The notes below the pieces were generated by a model. That model was not told the DNA's origin, did no database searches, and saw only the letters and a list, made by a program, of their open reading frames with translations. From Tubulanus polymorphus (Eukaryota; Nemertea; Palaeonemertea; Tubulaniformes; Tubulanidae): DNA of 64,000 bases. Location of the stretch: NCBI RefSeq assembly GCF_964204645.1, contig NC_134025.1:7383001-7447000 (forward strand), written 5' to 3'. Both the position numbers and the translations under genes were made by a program. How positions within the stretch are numbered: position 1 is the first letter of the stretch; every line of letters starts with the position of its first letter. Shown piece after piece: positions 42,225-53,000 of the stretch.

Positions 42225-43935
42225 GACTTGGTCTAGTAGAGTTATAGTAGTAGTCTAGTAGTATTATAACATGGTGCTTAACAGGATACCTCTATAATGG
42301 CAACTTTAACTGAACATATTTAAGGTTAAGGAGCTGCAAGAATCCACTGCTTCAAAAAATCTTTATTCCACGTACCATTAGCTGATTAACGAATTTTTGG
42401 TTACCATATCCGGTTGATAAACAGGGTGCAACAAAATGCTTTAGAAATTTTCGAAATTAACCAAATTCATAGGTCACTACGACCAGTTTGACTGGTAGAC
42501 TGATATTAATCTCAGTATTTCAGAGTTGATGAGCAAAATAGTTGATGATTTAACCATTTATAAATAGGTTCGTCTCGAAAGTGATGGATATTTTTGTACG
42601 ACTGAAACTTCTAATTTGGTTTTATATGTAGTGATTAATATCCTGTTTTTATTGTCTAATCAGGGGAAAATGTTAAACGATGTTCTGTATAATGTTGAAA
42701 AATGGCTCATCTAGTTGCAATAATTGTACGACGCAATATATATTTTAGTTTTGTCAACTGTTAGTATTTCCAATTATTGTACCAATTGTTTCTTCTAATT
42801 TCAAGTTTAAGAATAATAAAATGTATACAGTAATTGTATCTGTGTTAGGTTTTTTAAAATGAAGGTCTTGTTAGTAGTCAATTAAGGCTGATTTCGATTA
42901 TGCACAATTGAAGTTGTACTAGCCATGGCAAAACGATTTATGACCGATCCTTCAAACTGAGAAAACCAGTGTTGAGCTCTTGACTGAACCTTCAGACTTG
43001 TACCAAGGAAAATCCACCGATAGCATGAAATGCAAAAAACTAATCATTTTCAACACTTTTGAGAATTTATTAACTCAAAAAATAAATTACATGCTATAAC
43101 TAGTCAACAAAAACCCCAAAATACATGAAAAACAAAACGAATGCTTTGCTTTCTGTAGAAACAAGCGTGATCATTTAGTTTCGAAATCACTCAATGACAA
43201 TGATTGACACACATCGCATATAGAAATACTGAATTCGAAACATAATTTGACAATAAGATTACATCTGAAGAATCGATTAATCTCTTGGATGCATTAACAA
43301 ACTGGAGAGCAGTAAAATTCTAACCTTAAAATGCATTAGTCATTTCATTTTATCAGTTGGTACAGTATTTTCCACTCTTTACAGGCATAAAAATTCAGAA
43401 TATTAAAAGTGATAGAGATTAAAATCAATGACACCTGCTTGATATTATTGCTATTCATTACATGACAATTCATTGTAAATACATGAATCAAAGAACACTG
43501 AAAAGCAGTGCGAATTAAAAAGATATTTAATTATCCTATTTATTTGAAAGACAAAACAATGTACGAGTTGGTAATCTTTTATCAGTATACAGGGTAGTAA
43601 GGTAGGTGTATTTTGCTTAAAAACAGGCATGAGCTTAGAAGTGAATTGCTTGAAGTAATTTTTACCCCAAGAGCAGCAGAAATTGTGGTACCAGTATCTA
43701 AGAATCCAACCATAATCAGCTCTTATACCTTAATGTTGACATTTAAGCTTGTTTCATGGGAAACATTTAAAATTCAGAATCTACTACTCTAAGGATAGAG
43801 ACACATGATCTTGCTAGAAAAATATAATGAACTAAGGTGTAAAATTCATAAAAACAATCAATACACACGTGCACACTGACGGTCTAAGATTATCGAATTA
43901 TAAAATCTCACATAAACAAGCGGAGTTTATAAAAC
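42225..43935. other. Convergent 3' UTRs of ZFYVE26 and GTPBP2
   Basis: No gene is seen. ZFYVE26 ends near AATAAA 42815-42820. On the minus strand AATAAA at 43071-43066 lies about 865 bases past the GTPBP2 stop and is a likely end for that transcript, leaving about 240 bases of spacer between the two ends. Confidence 0.5.
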
Positions 43936-46900
43936 TCAACGTAGAACTACGTTATCAATAGGAAACGTCCGTAATACATGACCCATTCCTTTGGTTTGTC
44001 CTTCTCGTAAGAGGAGTCGCGCTCCGGGTTTCAGATACTCCGGTTGTTTAATGAAACGGAACTGGATCGTAGCCTGCTGGTTCGTTTGTAACGATGACTA
44101 GGAAGAAAAATTAGACAAAAACGTTTTAAGTTATAATTCAAAATAGTTCGGTAAATTCAAACATTTAAAAATATCAGTAGTGTATGTATGAGTTTTAAAT
44201 TGTAAACCAGCATTTTTAATTATGATAAGTGGTACAACATAAGTACATGTAAAAGAGTTGCAACTTATCTATGTACCGTAAAGCGAAATTGACCAGGGAA
44301 TTACGCACCTTATCCATTTTTTCTATAATAGCTGTTTGACGTATATTGCCACAATGTATAGTGGCCTGGAAACCTTTACATATATAATTGGAATGAAACA
44401 GTAGGACAAGCTCTGCCTCAAATGTCATACAAGATGTCGGCTTCATTTCTGGACTCAACAACACCATACCCTTAAAAATTGAAATAAAGTGAATTTTTAA
44501 ACTGCATCTCATAATTTATCACAACGTCACTGAATATAATAACATACTTTTCGAGGTATGATGTTCCCGATATCTCCGACGGCGACGGCACAAGATTGAC
44601 CAGCCTGCACGACACGACATGGCAGACGATTCCGATGAATACTGTGAACGGACACGGTATGAAAACTGCCATCATCCGTCGGACCTAACAACAAATCATC
44701 CTTCTCTCTGATCATTCCCTTCGCGAGTGTACCTCCGAGGACCGTACCAACAAACGGTATACTGTACACTTCATCGACCTAATATACACAAAAGAATCAA
44801 CTACATAAAGAGTTAAATCATTGCAACCGCAGGCAATTATAGATTATACCGTACATCACATTGTACCTGATGTTCAGTGAGCTCGTTAATCAGTTGCTCC
44901 CGCTCAGATGGATTTTGTAACGGCGGTAACGCGTTCAAAAACATTCGTATGAGATCCATATTCCTTCCTGTTACGCAGGATATAATAAATATCGGCGTTA
45001 CCCTAAAAAACACACAGAACACTCAGACAATAGTAAACTTTAGGTTGGTATTACAAAATGATCGAAGAGAGTTAGAACGCATTCCATTTTTGGTTAAGCA
45101 AAGGTGAAGGGATAATTTGAACTTACTTATCAGTGCTGAATGACGAAGCCGCTGTGATAGCATCGTCTTCAGTTTTAATAGTGAACGGTACTCTCTTACA
45201 GCCCGGTGCTTTAAGCAACCGTTCCAACTGCTCAACTGTGCGGTTAATGCCACTCGCGCGACACATGTCAATCTTATTGATAACAACGAATACGGGAACA
45301 CCGAGCGCGATCGCAAATCCGAGATGTTCTTTCGTCGTGCCAACTGAAAGCGAAATTAAATCTGCGAAATAAGCTCCGCATGACTTAAACGCAGCAACAT
45401 AAGAATTACGGTACTGACCTAATCCAGTATTCGCGCTGACTACTAACATAGCAAAGTGAGGTAAATAGCCTGTCAACCCAAATATTGTCGTCTTCAAATA
45501 TTTCTGATGACCAGCAAGATCAATAAGAGTGATAAGTTTAGTCGATCGATCACAGATTTCTTCAGCATCCTCACAATTACTGTAGTTCACAACCTGAAAT
45601 AATGACAAGTTCAAAGACCATAGGCAAGTATATCATGGGTACTACTGAGCCTAGTAATAAATGCATAATAACAGTTAAAGGGAATATCCAAACACACGCA
45701 CAGTGGAACCCCATTATTACTACCTCAGATATAATGACTAGAAACCTAGAATTGCATCCCAAATAGGACAATTTCAATAATTTCATACTGGATATGATGA
45801 TCAGTTATAACTAACAGGTTTTCTAGTCCACTGAAGTTCGTTGTAACGAGGTTCCACTGTAGTTATTTCAATGATCTCTTATCACCTAGAAAAATGATTA
45901 CCTCTCCTTTACTGGTAAAACCCATAATTTCATGGCTAATACTCGATGTGCGACCGGATTGTATTTCGTGAAGATGTCGAAACAGGTTGAGCCTCGCTCG
46001 TCCACGACCGTTATCCAGTTCACCTTGAGTCAATACACCGAGTACGGTACTCTTACCAGCATCAACGTTTCCCAAAACGGCCAATCTCAAATCAATAAAC
46101 TAGAAAATACAATATAGTTACAGTTACAACTATTACATCAAAGCATCACGTTTTCATCTAGTGCATATATATAATGCATAGATCTGCCATCATAAATCTT
46201 GAGATAAAGACTTTGCTGTCATATTTACCTGCTGATCATCGGGAACTTTTCTAATGAGAACCTCTGATGCTCTGCGTTTTCTTTGATGATGACGTCCGGG
46301 TTCCGGCGGATCAACAACTCTCTCACGCAAAACCTTCATCGATGCTCCTAGTCTTATACCAGAAAAGAGAAAAAAAAATAACAAATGGGCTTTAGCAATA
46401 AGATCATCAGGTAGATTACCGCAAAATCAGAGGCCAGTTGCTCAGTGGTTGGTTAAAGATAACCAACGGATAAATACCATAGTAACAATGAACTTTTAAT
46501 TGTCACTATGTCAACTATCCACTAATTAACCAACTTATGAGCTACTAACCACTGATGTGTAGGACTTTTTTTGTACCTGTCCGCCATTCTATTCAGAGTT
46601 TGTAGTGATGCATCCAAATCTTCATCATTTAAACCAGTCAACATTCCACAGTCCTCAACCCCTATTTCATAAATTGCTTCACCTTTTCCTTCCTGAAGAC
46701 GCCATTTCATCTGAGTGACCAAATGTTCAAATCGACTATCAGAAGGATTTAGTAACTTCAACTGTGTAAAAGAGAACAAGAATCTAGTGATATGCCATCA
46801 ATGAATTCAGCAGATATTCTCAGTTAAAAATTTGCAGCTATCATTCAAAGCTCACCTTATACTCAACATTACCCTCTTCTACCTACAATAAGAGAGGAAA

Positions 46901-47283
46901 CAGAGTTAAGTTTCTAATTAGATATTTTAGATTTTAATGCAATGATACTGACAGATTGTGATGGTACTACCGCCACCAGTAAAAAAAGAAGCCAGGGTCT
47001 CCAGGTCCAGAGGCAGATACTCATCTCTGCTGGCAGGAGAAAAAGTAGTTGATAAGCGATATACCTCAGGAGGGAGAGTCGCTGGCATCTCTGTCTCGAG
47101 TGATGAACTACTGCTACGCTGATCGTCTCCATTTTTCTGCCCGGCGACTGGAATTCGGGCCCTGGCCACAGAATCGTTATTGACATCGAAGAGGGTAGAA
47201 GCAGCCACTGGCAAGTGGGGCTGTTCTTCGATTTCGTCCTCGTCATCATCGCAATCACCGAATAAACCGACTAAGTGGGCCAT
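43936..47283 (-). CDS. GTPBP2: GTP-binding protein 2
   Basis: Exons: 47283-47065, 46882-46856, 46761-46577, 46352-46229, 46099-45902, 45593-45419, 45343-45127, 45002-44867, 44778-44548, 44470-44309, 44097-43936; 1836 nt, 611 aa (human 602). A short acidic N-terminus ends LPPE and runs into [16 protein letters not shown]. GTPase motifs: P-loop [10 protein letters not shown]3 DLAGHQKY, G4 NKID. The C-terminal EF-Tu-like domains contain [12 protein letters not shown] and [14 protein letters not shown], and [19 protein letters not shown], closer to GTPBP2 than to GTPBP1. In mammals GTPBP2 works with Pelota in rescuing stalled ribosomes. The start is the only ATG in frame; exon 2 is a 27-base microexon. 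The first-exon donor (GAG|GTATAT) was chosen because read-through gives a stop in the next exon. Confidence 0.95.
45344..45418 (-). other. Stop-free 75-base intron in GTPBP2
   Basis: Removing the segment (GTCAGT...TTTCAG on the minus strand) joins NTGL to VGTTKEHLG, the conserved family sequence between G3 and G4. It is exactly 25 codons with no in-frame stop; retention would insert 25 residues into the GTPase domain. Confidence 0.7.
45701..45859. mobile_element. CAGTGGAACC-ended miniature element
   Basis: The left end is CAGTGGAACCCCATTATTAC; the reverse complement of the right end is CAGTGGAACCTCGTTACAAC. A TA follows the right end but CA precedes the left, so one target copy may be mutated. 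It is 159 bases long, in a GTPBP2 intron, and shares its right half (GTTGTAACGAGGTTC) with the element at 62103. Confidence 0.7.
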
Positions 47284-47972
47284 AATTGCCACAACTTCAG
47301 TTTTCCAAACCTTATCCAAGCATCAGCTATACTGAATGATGCATTGATTGCGCAAACCGAGTTTAAATACGTTCGGTTTGAAAGTGAATTGCAACGTCAA
47401 ATAGCCATATTTCATCACTAAGCAAAAAGCAGTATGTTGAGTGAGCTGCTGATATATAAATCGTGGAATAAACCACTCTAGCCCTTTACTTTTCATATAT
47501 CATATTATCAAAATGGCATAAAAAGCTGTCCGATTAAGAATAAAATATTGAACTATAAGTTTGATTAAAGAAATCTGATATTTTATAAGTTAAACTGCTA
47601 GGAGTCGAACCTAATCAATACAGTGCCGGAGAATCAAATAGTAGGTTCGAATCCCTTAATTCCCCATGCCGTATAACTGCTGTCTGCCACATTACTAGCG
47701 GTGCGACTATTCCGAGATGTTCATGGGAATGAAATAAAACAGAAATCGTACGAAAATAAAAACAATTTATTGACCGACAAGAAAATCAAGTGTTTGAAAT
47801 TTTCCAACAAGAAATGAGAGTATACATGGGATTGATTCCAGACTCAGTCTGCACATCATGGTTCACAGTATTTCATCACTGAATCGAATATATCTTAGCA
47901 ATCATTGGCTCGCAGTCGAGGATACATCTATAGGGCCTAGTATGTCCACACATATAATATCTTAACACTGGG
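47284..47972. other. GTPBP2 5' region and DNAJC17 3' UTR
   Basis: Both genes are on the minus strand. DNAJC17 has a minus-strand AATAAA at 47771-47766, about 200 bases after its stop. About 47590-47665 contains AGGAGTCGAACC and GGTTCGAATCCC, two B-box-like sequences in opposite orientation, but I cannot fold a tRNA. The remainder shows nothing. Confidence 0.4.
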
Positions 47973-49743
47973 TCAAGTGTCTTCATCATCTTTTTGCATT
48001 TGTTCTATCAGACGCTTTCTTTCTTCAGCTTGTCTCATCCTCATCAGGACTATACTCTCAAAATCTCTATTTTCACTTGCCTGAAATTTGAAATTCCAAA
48101 TCAAGTATATACAATTGCATCACTTTTAAGCTTGTTCAGGCCAAACACATAAAGTACTTTTACCTGAGATTTAGCTACTGTTGGCGAATCTGATTCTGGA
48201 GTATCTGATTTTTGCATTTGTTTAGGTTTACCGGAGAGCCAGGTTATAGTCAATGGACATTCTGGATTTCCTATTTCATACTGTTGTGCCATAGTCTATG
48301 TAGAAAAGAAATAAAACTTGACTAGAGATCAGGCAGTTCAGCATTACTAAGAAAATCAAGACAGAATATAGAAATAAATACTCACAGCTGCCTGTGATGA
48401 CTTGAATTCTACTATACCACTTCCTTTCTTTTTGCTTGAAACCAATAGATTTAATACTTCACCATACTGCAAATAAAAAGTAAGACACATTCTAGTTTTT
48501 TCTTTGACACGCAACTCAATGAAACCATTTTGATATCAACCTCACTACCTTTTTAAATGCATCCATCAGATAATCATAAGTATATCCAGCATTGCTTTCA
48601 TCTGATTTCTTTACTTTCCATTTTATTCTCAGTTTTGGACTAACGTCTTGAATATCATCTACATTGATCATCAAACAGAACTAACGTTAGGTCAAGGTTT
48701 ATTGAGTTTCTGGCGGAGATGATTTATTTAACTTAATAGATTTCACCTGTATCTTCTTCGTTCGCAGTAGTTTCATATTTTTTCTTCATTTCTTCTCTTA
48801 ATCGATTTTGTTCTTCTCGAAGAATGCGGGAGCCTTCTTTTTGTAGACGTTCAATCTATGAATGATATCAATTTTATATTGTGAATTAAATTTGCTAAGG
48901 GTTCCTATGACCGTTTTGATAAAATTCTAAAGGAAAACACTTAGGCCTAACCTCTTTTTGAAGTGATTCCGCAGGGGACAACTTTGACGCAACTTCTCTT
49001 TGCTGTTGAAAGGCATTTTCCCGTGCTATAAGATCTTCTTTTAACTTTTTCCTTTTTGAATCAAGTTCCTGATGTCGCAGAGCAGCAGCTTTCTTTGCTG
49101 ATAATGCCTTATCATAAGCTGCCTGATAATAATGGAACAGTAACGTAATATATTGAATGAACTCTAAAACTACTCCTACTAGATATGGATTCATGTAAAC
49201 GGAGCAAAAAACTTACACGTGCTGCAGCGTCAGTTAAGATTTCTAATGCCTTTGATAATTCATGAAAGAGTTCAACTAAAAAACAAATTGGCTATTAGTT
49301 ATAATTATGAACAATTGACAAAAGAAATCCTCCACATCAATCGCCAAACACTGTCACTAACAGTTGATTCAAATCACAGGTAATTCGTTTCATATCTACC
49401 TGCTTTAGGATCTGGATTCTTATCTGGATGGCATTTCAGTGCCTTTTTTCGATAAGCTTTCACAATCTAAAAGTAAAATAAACTGTTAGTTTCAGGCAGG
49501 TTTGGAAAAAGATAGGATTAAACCCGGAAGTGATTACTGGGTTTCCCCAAGAGTCCAACCGGAATTATTTACGATTTTGTAAATATGAGTACATTGTTCT
49601 CCAAATCGATACAAACTTGAGCTGCACTAATGATGCTTGATCAAGGCATTGCACAAACAATGGATTACACTAACCTCCTTTTCAACAGCGTCTTCTTTCA
49701 CCCCTAAAATATCATATAAATCTAACTTCGTTATATCCGCCAT
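47973..49743 (-). CDS. DNAJC17: DnaJ homolog subfamily C member 17
   Basis: Exons: 49743-49675, 49466-49400, 49275-49217, 49122-48952, 48855-48747, 48658-48549, 48466-48386, 48295-48164, 48080-47973; 906 nt, 301 aa (human 304). The J domain (about 1-70) opens [13 protein letters not shown] and has the catalytic HPD in [12 protein letters not shown] long charged helical region follows ([19 protein letters not shown]). Then comes an RRM-like fold: [51 protein letters not shown]. The end [19 protein letters not shown] matches the conserved tail. DNAJC17 is a nuclear, splicing-associated Hsp40. Its start is 313 bases from the divergent TANGO1 start. Confidence 0.95.
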
Positions 49744-50056
49744 TTCCGCACTTGTCCGCACTAAATCGCGGTCTGTGACTGTGAGTGTGGATATGAAATA
49801 GCGGTGGGTCCAATTCGAGTCAAATGTGAAAATGAATTTCATCTAGAGGGACCTAATTGTGAAATTTCCTCCATACATTTATTTCGCCTTGCCTTGGGTT
49901 TTTACTAACAAATTAAAAAATCATTTCCTGTTGTTTAACCTAGGAAAAAATAAAATATGAATTGAAATTGGAATAGTTTTGAGCGTCTGCTACCGGCGCT
50001 AGATGGCGTTCAATGTAGCGTGCTGACGTGTGCGTGCGTCAGTTAGTGCAACCGCT
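49744..50056. promoter_or_regulatory. Compact divergent promoter, DNAJC17 / TANGO1
   Basis: Only 313 bases separate the two start codons, so both promoters and 5' UTRs must lie here or overlap. The right-hand part (about 49980-50050) is locally GC-richer with several CG dinucleotides (GAGCGTCTGCTACCGGCGC, GCTGACGTGTGCGTGCG); TGACGT is a CRE-like half site. No TATA box is seen. Confidence 0.5.
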
Positions 50057-53000
50057 ATGGATCCAAAGATCGGATTTTGGACGCCGATTTATCTATTTAT
50101 TTGCCTGTTTATAAACAGATCGGTGGAGATTTCAGATCTTAGACGATGTGGCAATAAACAATGTACAGGTAAAATGAAATTACGGTGCCATACACACTTT
50201 CTGTACGAGCAAAAAAGTGGCCGACTCAGAAATAAATCTAAGTAAATTCACTTTATTTAATTTTCTACTGGTTTTTCAGTCGTTTGTGACTTAATCTAAT
50301 GTTTCAAAATCTACTCTCAAAAATATTAGTTGAATAAATGTACGATAATTATCACAACATAATTTCATTTCCTCGCCCGGTACATGAGCGCGATATGTCG
50401 ATGACATTGGCCGCCTTCAACAAGCAAGCCTTGTTCGCTTGGCCCAACCCAGCCCGCTACTCTAGCCCTACGGACATGTGGAAATCCAGTTTATATGATA
50501 ATGAGAAAAATTATATCCATTTTCCATGTGAAAACCTTGTTTACATCCTTCATTAGCGCTATCAAGAAATGTGAAATGTGAGGGATATTGATCAGACAAT
50601 TTTTTTTAACGTATCGTTAAACTATTCTATTTGTTATAGCTGTGATATCATTAGGAAGGGCTGTGATGGATCTCGATTCTCCTGATCCTGATATGCTAAA
50701 CTTCATCCAAGGCAATGTTGTCCGTATATATAGTAAACATGCCGGAAGTGAGAGACACTTTTGGGGAGGAGAGGTATGCCATTCCAATGTTTCCTTTCAA
50801 AAATTCGAACCCATTTTGTTGTTAGTAGCATTCTACCATTTGCCATTTGTTTTTTCTAGGTTAATAATAAGCATGGTTATTTTCCGAAAACATTTGTTAA
50901 AGAATTTAAAGTGTTTATCAGTCATCCACAACATGTTGTTCCAACTGGGGTAAGTTAAATTGGAATAAGATGTCGTTTGTTGGCATCCTGAAATCAATTG
51001 AATTGACGATTCATACTTTTCAATATTTCAGATTAATGATGCTAATGTAGATGCTGATCCAACCGAAGTTCAAGGTAAGATTTTCATTTATCAGTCATTT
51101 CTCTTTTCTAGCCATTACTAGTATTTTAAAATTTGCTAATATATTCTTATTAATGTATCAATCAATAGATTCAATTTCTCACTTTCAGAGGAACCTAAAG
51201 CTGTGAGTAACAAGAAAAGATATCTAAAAGAATGTACTAGTAGATTGAATACATGTATACCTGCAAAAACAAAATCAAAAATATATATTACCGGTATGTA
51301 TTTGCGCTGTGCATTTTAAAAGCCCAACACCTATTTTCATCTACTGACAGGTTTACCTTGAAACGGATGAGACCGAAATAAAGCCTGGCTCAACTGGAAT
51401 TATTAATATGGATCAAACTGTTAAAAAAGACTCTGATAAAGAAGAGGCTACGAACAAACAACCAGCCAAAAGTGCTAAAGCTGAGGAACCACCTGTTGCT
51501 CCATCAGCTCACGTGAAAGTACAAGCTTCAAGCCCTGATAAAACTGCGACTAGTTCGAATACTGAAGTTGATCCCACAGAGATGGGTGAAGATGAAAGCA
51601 AAACACCAGATCCAACTGAGATAAAATCAGGTAAAAAAAACTTGATGTATTCAAACCGAAAAGAAATTAAACCAATTTTATAAAAAAACATTCTAACAGT
51701 ATTTTATACATTGACACTGTCACAGGAAAAGATGAGGTAAAGACTGATTCTGCTGCACCTAATGACGTGACTAAGAAGGTGAAAATTTGATTGCTCATTG
51801 AAACATTTGAAGGCAGCCTTTGAGCATATATTCTTAAACCTAGTCTATGTTTGTATTCAGGAATCTCAAACTGAGGCGAAAAAAGTTGCAGAAAAAGTTC
51901 AAGATAAAAAAACTGAAGATGAAGAAAAAGACCCTACAGAACTTGATCCTACAGAGATGCCTGATTCGTCTGAAGAAGCAGCACCTCAAAAACCTGAAAA
52001 GGAAGAAAAATCTCAGAAACTGGAAGAGCCAAAGGTGAAAGTAGAAACAAATGAGAAACTTGATGGAATCACCAAAAATATCGTTGATGAACCTAAAGTT
52101 GAAGTAGTTAAGGAAACTAAAATACCAACTGATGTTGATCCAACTGAACAGAAAGAAGAGAAAGTCGTAGGGAAAACCGCTCCAATTGTTGAGAAGAAAG
52201 ATGTTGCATCAAAACAAGAAGCTGCAAATCCTGATGTTAACGGTGAGAAGAAATCTGTTGAGACCTCAAGCCCTGCAACTGCAAAGACTTCAACTATAGA
52301 TGACTCACAAAAATCAACAAAAAGTGAACAAGATAAAGAAACTAAGGATAAAAGTAATGAAGAACCCAAGAAAACTGAGGTAGATCCAACTGAAACCGAT
52401 GATGCAACCTCAACAGAAAAAGCAGAGTCTGTCTTGCCACAACAAACTACCGGTACTGTAGATGACATGGCCAAGGAAGCTTCTATGCCTGAAAGGAGTA
52501 AAATTGATCCAGATCCTCATCAAACTGATTCGCCAGTAAAGGAAGCCAGTGATGGTACAGAAGCTGTAAAACCAAAGGGAGAATGGCGTTTACGTAAAAA
52601 GGTTCGGGTGGCTCCTATAGAGGAAAAGAAAGAAGAGAAAAGTGACGTGAAACCTGTTGATGATAGTGAGAAGTCAGTTGTACCGGATGTAAAAGAAGCA
52701 ATTAATAATGTAACTGCTGAAAAACCTAGAGATGAATTACATCAAAACCTACCACAGCAATCTACAGATGAGAAGAAAGAGACAAACAGTGAAGTCAAAC
52801 CTTCTAATGATGCTCATGAAGAAAAGTCTGCCGACCCTGTTGGGAGTGATGATGAAAAAGAAACCAAGCCTAAAGGTGAATGGAGATTACGCAAAAAAGT
52901 TCGACAGCCTGATGAAGAGAAAAGTGAAGTAAAACATACTGTCAATCTAAAAGAAGGTATCTATTATGCTTTTTGATATGCCGGTATTGGCCTAAGTTCT

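Noticed and set aside
44216-44512. 98-codon frame read as an independent gene
   Set aside because: The middle (44309-44470) is a GTPBP2 exon; the flanks are intron.
46949-47064. Extension of the first GTPBP2 exon to a donor at 46948
   Set aside because: That junction puts the next exon out of frame with an immediate stop; the donor at 47064 restores [13 protein letters not shown] as in orthologues.
47590-47670. tRNA gene
   Set aside because: B-box-like sequences are present in both orientations, but no acceptor stem, D-arm or anticodon arm can be folded.
52013-52474. 153-codon minus-strand open frame
   Set aside because: It is exactly antisense to the biased acidic exon of TANGO1. The Ser/Val-rich translation is what the complement of Lys/Glu/Thr codons gives; no splice or start context.
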